DNA of 11,749 nt from Pseudomonadota bacterium (GTDB lineage: Bacteria > Pseudomonadota > Alphaproteobacteria > Rhizobiales > Segnochrobactraceae): NCBI GenBank assembly GCA_023442215.1, contig JAEZMP010000296.1, forward strand, positions 1 through 11,749, read 5' to 3'. This document shows, in pieces, positions 8,301 to 11,749 of this stretch. Positions within the stretch are counted from its first letter, which is position 1. Each line of letters opens with the position of its first letter. The translations under genes were made by a program, and so were the position numbers. Below the pieces are notes generated by a model. It ran no database searches. It saw nothing but the letters and a program-made list of their open reading frames with translations, and was not told the origin of the DNA.

Positions 8301-9636
8301 CCTGCACCGGAATGCCGTCGCAGATCTCGCGCAGTTCGTCGATCGCCGGACCCGATCCGCGCCAGTTTCCGGCCGAAACCTGGGCAAGACCCGCGCCGCC
8401 GGCGGTGGCGATGGCAGGAAGCCAGCGCGGCCGGGGCCGGTCCTCGACACCGCCGCGGAACAGCTCCGCCGTGACGCGGCCGACGCCGGTGAGGTGGCTG
8501 TGGTCGGACAGCCAGTCGATGGTGTCGCCCATGAAGAACCACAGCACCGGCTCCCGGCCCGCCTTCGCGGTGGCGGCGGCCGGGGCGGGAAGGGCGACGC
8601 GCGGCGGCGGCGCCTTCAGCCGGGCCAGATTCGCGGCGGCCCGAACGGCCCACCGCGCCTCGTGGACGAGGCCGGGATTGCTGCGCGCGAACCGGCGCAA
8701 TATCCGCGCGATGGCCGGAAAGCTGGTGGAGGCGGTGCGGACCGGGCGTGTGATGCGCCAGCTGACCGAGGCGCGCGTCGCGTCGAGCACCGCGTGGGCC
8801 TCGGCGGCGGCGCGCAGCGCCTCGTCCGCCCGCGACTGGGCAAGCGCAAGCTGGCGCTGGATCTGGCGGCTCGCGATGGCCGCCTCGCTCGCGCGCCGTT
8901 CCGCGGCCATGCTCCGCTCCGCGGCGACGCCGAAGGCGGTTTCGTAGAGCGAGCCGAGCCGGGCGAACAGCCGTTCGAGGCCCTGCAGGCCTTCGCCGCG
9001 CGCGGCCTCGGAAAGCGCCTGCAGGCCCAGCGGCACGGTGCCGACCGGGACGACGGCGAGGCCTCTGCCCACCGGGAAGGCGGCGGGATAGGCGGCCAGC
9101 AGGGCCTGCCAGGCGCCGGTGCCCGGGGTGCCGGCAGACGACGAGGGGGCCGGCGCGATCTGCGCGACGAGCGCCACGGCATGGGGCGAAAGCGCACCGC
9201 CGAGGGCGGCGATCTGCTCCTCCGCCGGAAGGTCGCCGCTGGCGCCGTCCACCAGCACGAGGTCGATGGTTCCCGCGGCGGCGGAGATGTCGTCGGCCGC
9301 TTCGATCAGGTGCAGCCGGTCGCCGAGCCGGTCGGCGAGCCAATGAGCGCGCGCGGCACGGGAGGCGGGCGCGATGCGGCCGGCCTCCGGCGGGCAGTAG
9401 AGCGTGGCCGACGGCATCCGGTCCGCGAGCATCGCGACGACGGTCGTCGGCTCCGGCAGGAAACTGACGATGCCGCGCGGCGCGAGATGGGCCGACAGCC
9501 AGAGAACGAACGGGACGTGGGCATCCCACGCATCGCCGACATAACCGGAGGGCAGTGCGCCGGCACAGGAAGACAGAACGTCGAGCAGGGCGACCAGTTC
9601 GTCGTTGGTAACAAGGTGCTGATCGGAAGAAGACAT
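5383..9636 (-). CDS. Very large multidomain glycosyltransferase (methyltransferase-like + GT4 + GT2 + GT4)
   Basis: A 1417-residue, apparently soluble cytoplasmic protein for surface polysaccharide or O-antigen assembly. Residues 1-200 resemble the class I methyltransferase domain common in glycan clusters, but the SAM loop is degraded. Residues 205-300 hold an Ala/Gln/Arg-rich coiled coil ending in the typical linker SWRITRPVR. The first GT4 module (about 362-750) has GDTIDWLSDHSHLTGVGR at 370-387, SVGTIDKRKNQ at 574-584 and SEGYGLSISD at 659-668. The GT2 module (about 780-1000) has VSILIINWN at 785-793, ADNGS at 819-823, LNNDVF at 868-873 and YEDTDFCFK at 969-977. The second GT4 module (about 1060-1417) has PGGGERYLLTLADAL at 1072-1086, VGRFFVGGHAKRHDLL at 1231-1246 and the E1330-x7-E1338 motif in EHFGIAIAE, reminiscent of ALG11-type enzymes. 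The ATG at 9636 was preferred; an upstream in-frame ATG at 9873 adds 79 Arg/Pro-rich residues. The SD signal is weak (GAGAG twelve bases upstream). Donor and acceptor sugars are unknown. Confidence 0.9.
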   Translation of the reverse strand: MSSSDQHLVTNDELVALLDVLSSCAGALPSGYVGDAWDAHVPFVLWLSAHLAPRGIVSFLPEPTTVVAMLADRMPSATLYCPPEAGRIAPASRAARAHWLADRLGDRLHLIEAADDISAAAGTIDLVLVDGASGDLPAEEQIAALGGALSPHAVALVAQIAPAPSSSAGTPGTGAWQALLAAYPAAFPVGRGLAVVPVGTVPLGLQALSEAARGEGLQGLERLFARLGSLYETAFGVAAERSMAAERRASEAAIASRQIQRQLALAQSRADEALRAAAEAHAVLDATRASVSWRITRPVRTASTSFPAIARILRRFARSNPGLVHEARWAVRAAANLARLKAPPPRVALPAPAAATAKAGREPVLWFFMGDTIDWLSDHSHLTGVGRVTAELFRGGVEDRPRPRWLPAIATAGGAGLAQVSAGNWRGSGPAIDELREICDGIPVQGMSAAAGDHVLFTGVIWNAHYVELIERLVRNGLTFSVLVHDIIPIDEPEFASPEFTAGFTLWMDTVARKASTLFVSTDFVRHQIESWAREMKIARRQPIVTIPFGPSIVPAPEATKPLRPGVSVPYALSVGTIDKRKNQAMLPRLWRRLVETLGADKVPMLVLVGRDDLRLGTTDENVAALAAAGRIAILEDVADDELADLYRLCLFTVFPTLSEGYGLSISDTLAYGKVPISSGLEPIREYAGNLPWYFDPLDDDDTYRVLSRAILNPDVLAKAEARIAAEWHPSSWRTAADVTAAALDSFVNARANGARIPDELRLDRPLEELRAKARRWSGGDRPDVSILIINWNAADMTRTCVEHIWEHTEGLTYEILIADNGSRRAEFEPLRALEPDVRLVQLEVNRYFGEANNIIAEHARGRFLCLLNNDVFVPEGWLTGLHAALTERPKAAAVGPVFLFPDDTIQEAGGNMDPSGIPARSLRGKPAAAIRNMPAKAVDYISAAALLVHRDSFFDAGGFDLAFEPAYYEDTDFCFKLAALGQEVWLIPSVTVIHLEGYSTDEKAIPSARKRALGDLNRGKFLSRWGDYLEDRRPETLAATRALFTPMARRRPAPPADARRALIYTPYNLTPGGGERYLLTLADALSTRFNVTIATPHPYSHLRLTNLACVFGLDLSGCRIVTELDLPDEPEFDIQVVMGNHVTPPIPAQARDSYYHCQFPFPLPADGTPDPALLTGYRAVLVNSDFTRRNVLQGMQRYNLPMVRTDILYPPVPPYEGDAREKKKRMILTVGRFFVGGHAKRHDLLIEAFRSLAQRVGGDVEFHLAGSSTPGPEHMDYLNGLQAMAADLPVVFHVNCSNSELAGLYRDAAIYWHGTGLEENLKQHPELAEHFGIAIAEAMSAGCVAFALNAGGAREIITDGEDGFLYDSLEMLTMRTAAILRPQKEQERIEIGTRAAERARAFTPDRFIGHVLELIS

Positions 9637-10087
9637 CAGAAGCAGGGTCTCTCGTGTCGCCGACGAACCGGCCGGGGGAGCGCGGATGCCGGGGACGAAG
9701 GACGATCCGGGCGCCAAGTCAATACCGCGAAAGGCTTTTGGTTTCGAACGGCGACGAAACGGCGCTGAAACAACGCCTGCGATGCCGGTAAACCCGCGGT
9801 TCGCGGGGCGGGGGGAAAGCGAACGGTCGCGCCTGCGGTCGCGTCGCCCGCGCCGGACCGCCGGGGGCCGCATTCATCGGGGCTGCCCCACGAATGGCAC
9901 CGCCATTGCCCCGCACCGCCAGCTGCGGCAGGCCTCGTCGGATCGCCCGATTTCATTCCTGCGCCGTTCCCCCGGGAAAACGCGACGCTCTTGTCCGCCG
10001 ACGGAAATCCACGCTGCAACTCAAGCCGCGATCCTATCCGCTGGGCCCCCCGGTCACCAAGACATTCGACAGATTTCACGCACGAGT

Positions 10088-10124
10088 GTGGAATCATAGG
10101 TGCGATATCGCAACAGTCGTGGAA
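10088..10124. promoter_or_regulatory. Possible operator: 12-bp palindrome flanked by GTGGAA direct repeats
   Basis: TGCGATATCGCA at 10101-10112 is a perfect 12-bp palindrome. GTGGAA occurs on each side, at 10088-10093 and 10119-10124. The two copies are 31 bases apart (about three helical turns) and centred on the palindrome. On the minus strand TATGAT at 10093-10098 could be a -10 element for the glycan cluster, although no good -35 precedes it. The arrangement suggests a regulator site; the regulator is unknown. Confidence 0.3.
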
Positions 10125-10321
10125 ATCCGCACGCATCGCCTGGCCGCGCCCGTTCGTGCGCCGGAGGATGCGTCCGGCCTTCGCAGGGGTGAAGAAGCCG
10201 GCGGAAAGCGGCCTTTCACGGTCGCGCGGCCGGAATCCGGGCCTGGCTAGCTCGTTGCTGCTACCGGGAGGCGCAGATCCACCATCAACACAATTATGAA
10301 GACAAAGACGGCGGTGTGTAG

Positions 10322-10341
10322 TTGAAAGAAATTGAAAGAAA
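10322..10341. repeat. Perfect tandem duplication of a 10-bp AT-rich unit
   Basis: TTGAAAGAAA occurs twice in direct succession, at 10322-10331 and 10332-10341, followed by more A-rich sequence up to about 10360. A ten-base period places the A-tracts on one helical face, a pattern linked to DNA bending and UP-element-like promoter activation. The second copy could also serve as a -35 (TTGAAA) with AAAAAT at 10355-10360 after 17 bases. Function is inferred only. Confidence 0.45.
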
Positions 10342-10389
10342 AGAAACACAGTGAAAAAATAGTGCGCCACCGTCCGGTTTTGACTGAGA

Positions 10390-10418
10390 TTGACATTGCG
10401 GGGGGTTCTTATAAGGAT
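10390..10418 (+). promoter_or_regulatory. Candidate sigma-70-type promoter reading toward the GDSL gene
   Basis: TTGACA at 10390-10395 matches the -35 consensus perfectly. At 17 bases spacing the -10 would be AAGGAT (three of six matches). The better TATAAG at 10410-10415 sits only 14 bases away. It lies just downstream of the AT-rich island on the GDSL gene's strand, but about 510 bases before that start codon. It would imply a long leader or an intervening small transcript. Confidence 0.3.
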
Positions 10419-10645
10419 GCCTTTGGGGCGATACACTGTGTCTTGGGGTGCACGGTCTTGTATATGCGTATTGAAGGACGCGGGGGGAGCCATCCCCGGT
10501 CGCGCGTCGGCTGCGGGCCTTGATCGGCAGATATGTGCATTCGTCCATCCCGCTGCGGCGCGTGAGCCGTCGCTGCGGGCAAGAGCGACGTATGTCGGCC
10601 GCCGCTGATTGCGATGGCGGCTTTCGTAACGGGATCGGCAGCCGT

Positions 10646-10705
10646 TCCGGCCTCGCCATGTCCGGCCTTGCAAAGTCCAACCTTGCAGAGTCCGGCTTGG
10701 CTATG
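10646..10705. repeat. Four tandem copies of a 15-bp repeat
   Basis: Four adjacent units start at 10646, 10661, 10676 and 10691, each TCC followed by a GGCCTTGCxAxG-like body. Copy 2 differs from copies 1 and 3 at a few positions, and copy 4 is the most divergent. If translated on the plus strand the units read SGLAM, SGLAK, SNLAE, SGLAM, but the surrounding frame looks non-coding. It is a small minisatellite in the leader region of the GDSL gene. Confidence 0.6.
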
Positions 10706-10841
10706 GCGTCGACCTGTGCGCGGGGCTTCGGTTCGGACGCGCGGTCGCCGGCTTCCGGCTCTGCCGGCGCGAAGCAGCTGTCGCCGGCGCGTCCGGCCAC
10801 CCGGAAGATCGGGCCGGCGGTGACATCCACTCATTGAACAT

Positions 10842-10856
10842 CCGTTCTTCGAACGG
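10842..10856 (+). other. Short stem-loop in the GDSL gene leader
   Basis: CCGTTC and GAACGG form a perfect six-base stem around a three-base loop, about 70 bases before the GDSL start codon. It may be a leader structure or a binding site, or chance. The GAAC spacing does not fit an alphaproteobacterial LexA box. Confidence 0.2.
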
Positions 10857-10916
10857 CGGGAAAGCGATGCGGCGCTTCTTTCATGGGGGCATGAGGAAGC
10901 ACCGGTTCTTGAAATT

Positions 10917-10921
10917 GGAGG
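10917..10921 (+). promoter_or_regulatory. Strong ribosome binding site of the GDSL hydrolase gene
   Basis: GGAGG lies six bases before the ATG at 10928. This is the best Shine-Dalgarno match in the window and fixes the start in front of a clean signal peptide. Upstream ATGs (for example 10867) lie in other frames. Confidence 0.75.
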
Positions 10922-10927
10922 CGGGGA

Positions 10928-11749
10928 ATGCGCTCTATTCTACTGGCTGCTTCATTGGCCTTGCTGTCGACGACGGCGATGGCCCAGACGTCGGGGCCGA
11001 CCTACACATCCGTCTGGGATCTCGGCGACAGCCTGTCCGATACCGGGCGCACCTATGCCCGGACCAAGTACCTGAGCGGCCTCAAGGACGGGGCCGGCAA
11101 CGCCTGGGAGCAGGTCAAGAGCCTGTTCGGCGGTTCGGCCAATCTCAGCCAGGACAGCATCACCCAGCCCGTCGGTCCGCTCTATTATCAGGGCCGGTTC
11201 TCGAACGGCCGGGTCTGGGTCGAGTATCTGAACTCGATGAACGGCCTGACCTACAATTCCGACCACAACCTCGCCTGGGGCGGCGCGGTGACGGGAACGG
11301 CGACGGACGCCAAGATATACGCGGTCATCCAGCACCTTGAGCAGCAGGTCGGGCAGTTCACCGACAAGGTGAAGGGCACCGAGAAGTGCTTCATCTTCTG
11401 CGTTGGCGACAAGGCGCTGTCCAAGTCCGAATATGGCGACCATCCGCTGGTGACGCTGTGGATCGGCGGCAACAATTTCAGGCAGGTGATCGAAGACACC
11501 AGCTTCAACGACAGCCTGAGGACGTTCCTGTCGTCCAATACGACGTCGGTGCGGACTTATCTCAACAACAAGGGCGACGATTCCGCGTTCTCCGACTTCC
11601 TGAATTCCATGTACACGGGAACGACGCTGGGCGGTAAGCTCCTCGTTGAGAAGACCGATATCGTCACGAACGTTCCGAACGACCTGCGCAAGATCAATTC
11701 GGCTATCGCGGGCCGGAATGACATCGCGGCCCAGGGCGTGACCTATTAC
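10928..11749 (+). CDS. Secreted GDSL/SGNH-family lipase/esterase, 3' end cut by window edge
   Basis: An exported serine ester hydrolase; 274 codons are visible and the frame is still open at the last base. Residues 1-19 form a Sec signal peptide (basic n-region, hydrophobic ILLAASLALLSTTA core) with an AMA cleavage site before Q20. Mature motifs follow the SGNH order: block I W30-D-L-G-D-S-L-S-D with nucleophile S35; GRFSNGRVWVEYL at 89-101; block II-like LAWGGA at 115-120; and block III-like WIGGNNF at 178-184, where an Asn supports the oxyanion hole. The block V Asp and His must lie beyond the window. C154 and C158 could form a small disulfide loop. Related proteins include secreted phospholipase/esterases and EstA-type autotransporter esterases; the visible part cannot show whether a C-terminal beta-barrel is present. 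Codon use is slightly less GC-extreme than the neighbouring genes. It is transcribed away from the glycan cluster, with a strong ribosome binding site. Confidence 0.88.
   Translation, partial: MRSILLAASLALLSTTAMAQTSGPTYTSVWDLGDSLSDTGRTYARTKYLSGLKDGAGNAWEQVKSLFGGSANLSQDSITQPVGPLYYQGRFSNGRVWVEYLNSMNGLTYNSDHNLAWGGAVTGTATDAKIYAVIQHLEQQVGQFTDKVKGTEKCFIFCVGDKALSKSEYGDHPLVTLWIGGNNFRQVIEDTSFNDSLRTFLSSNTTSVRTYLNNKGDDSAFSDFLNSMYTGTTLGGKLLVEKTDIVTNVPNDLRKINSAIAGRNDIAAQGVTYY

Larger units (their letters stand above)
9637..10927. other. Divergent, apparently gene-free regulatory region
   Basis: About 1.3 kb separates the minus-strand glycan cluster from the plus-strand GDSL hydrolase. Reading frames here are short or Arg/Pro/Ala-rich, without recognisable domains, so I call no gene. 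The part near the glycosyltransferase start (9637-10080) is GC-rich; its only promoter-like element is a minus-strand TTGACT at 9717-9722 with no matching -10. Between about 10285 and 10420 the sequence is clearly AT-rich against the genome background, as expected of promoters or protein-binding DNA. Both divergent transcripts presumably start in this region. An unannotated small RNA or short peptide gene cannot be excluded. Confidence 0.6.

Noticed and set aside
7208..9529. Minus-strand open reading frame of about 770 codons in a different frame from the large gene
   Set aside because: Arg/Pro-rich frame-shifted reading of the same gene. The true frame carries the GT4 and GT2 motifs continuously, so there is no sign of a frameshift.
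8056..9768. Plus-strand open reading frame of about 570 codons
   Set aside because: Same reason: a shadow of the large minus-strand glycosyltransferase with no recognisable motifs.
9637..9873. 79-residue N-terminal extension of the large glycosyltransferase
   Set aside because: Arg/Pro/Ser-rich with no domain or signal peptide character. The MSSSDQ start at 9636 leads directly into the conserved region.
10520..10837. Small plus-strand coding region containing the 15-bp repeats
   Set aside because: No ribosome binding site, no recognisable fold, and all frames on both strands are open because of base composition. Kept only as a repeat.
10836..10854. LexA-like GAAC repeats in the GDSL leader
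   Set aside because: The two GAAC copies are 11 bases apart, not the 7 expected for the alphaproteobacterial SOS box.
10834..11340. Plus-strand 168-codon reading frame starting before the GDSL gene
   Set aside because: It is a different frame over the GDSL hydrolase. The frame from 10928 has the Shine-Dalgarno site, signal peptide and catalytic motifs.

Overview
The window looks like chromosomal DNA of a GC-rich alphaproteobacterium, possibly of the Rhizobiales/Hyphomicrobiales. The evidence is very high GC, strong G/C bias at third codon positions, and housekeeping proteins that resemble alphaproteobacterial forms (GlsA, and an SthA of the TGTIPSKTLRE type). This is a judgement from memory; no database search was run. 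I see no tRNA, rRNA, insertion sequence, CRISPR array or plasmid/phage gene.

Left part (1-2513, + strand): two metabolic genes. A glutaminase (glsA) has lost only its first codons to the window edge. After 208 bases comes a soluble Si-specific pyridine nucleotide transhydrogenase (sthA). Together they touch glutamate/ammonia supply and NADPH/NADH balance, but nothing shows a shared pathway.

Centre (2562-9636, - strand): a three-gene surface-glycan cluster, read from high to low coordinates. First is a 1417-residue multidomain glycosyltransferase with the order decayed methyltransferase-like domain, coiled coil, GT4, GT2, GT4. Next is a GtrB/DPM-like polyprenyl-phosphate glycosyltransferase with two C-terminal membrane helices. 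Last is a polytopic membrane protein of GT-C type with an extracytoplasmic tail. The plausible scheme is that the large enzyme builds a glycan in the cytoplasm, the GtrB-like enzyme charges undecaprenyl phosphate with a sugar, and the membrane protein transfers that sugar on the periplasmic side. No GtrA-type flippase lies in the window. The cluster converges on sthA with only 48 bases between the stop codons.

Right part (9637-11749): a divergent, apparently gene-free region of about 1.3 kb separates the glycan cluster from a + strand gene. It holds an AT-rich island, a tandem 10-bp duplication, a palindrome flanked symmetrically by short direct repeats, a possible promoter and four copies of a 15-bp tandem repeat. 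The + strand gene encodes a secreted GDSL/SGNH hydrolase with a signal peptide and a strong ribosome binding site. It is cut by the right edge of the window, so its C terminus (including any autotransporter barrel) is unseen.
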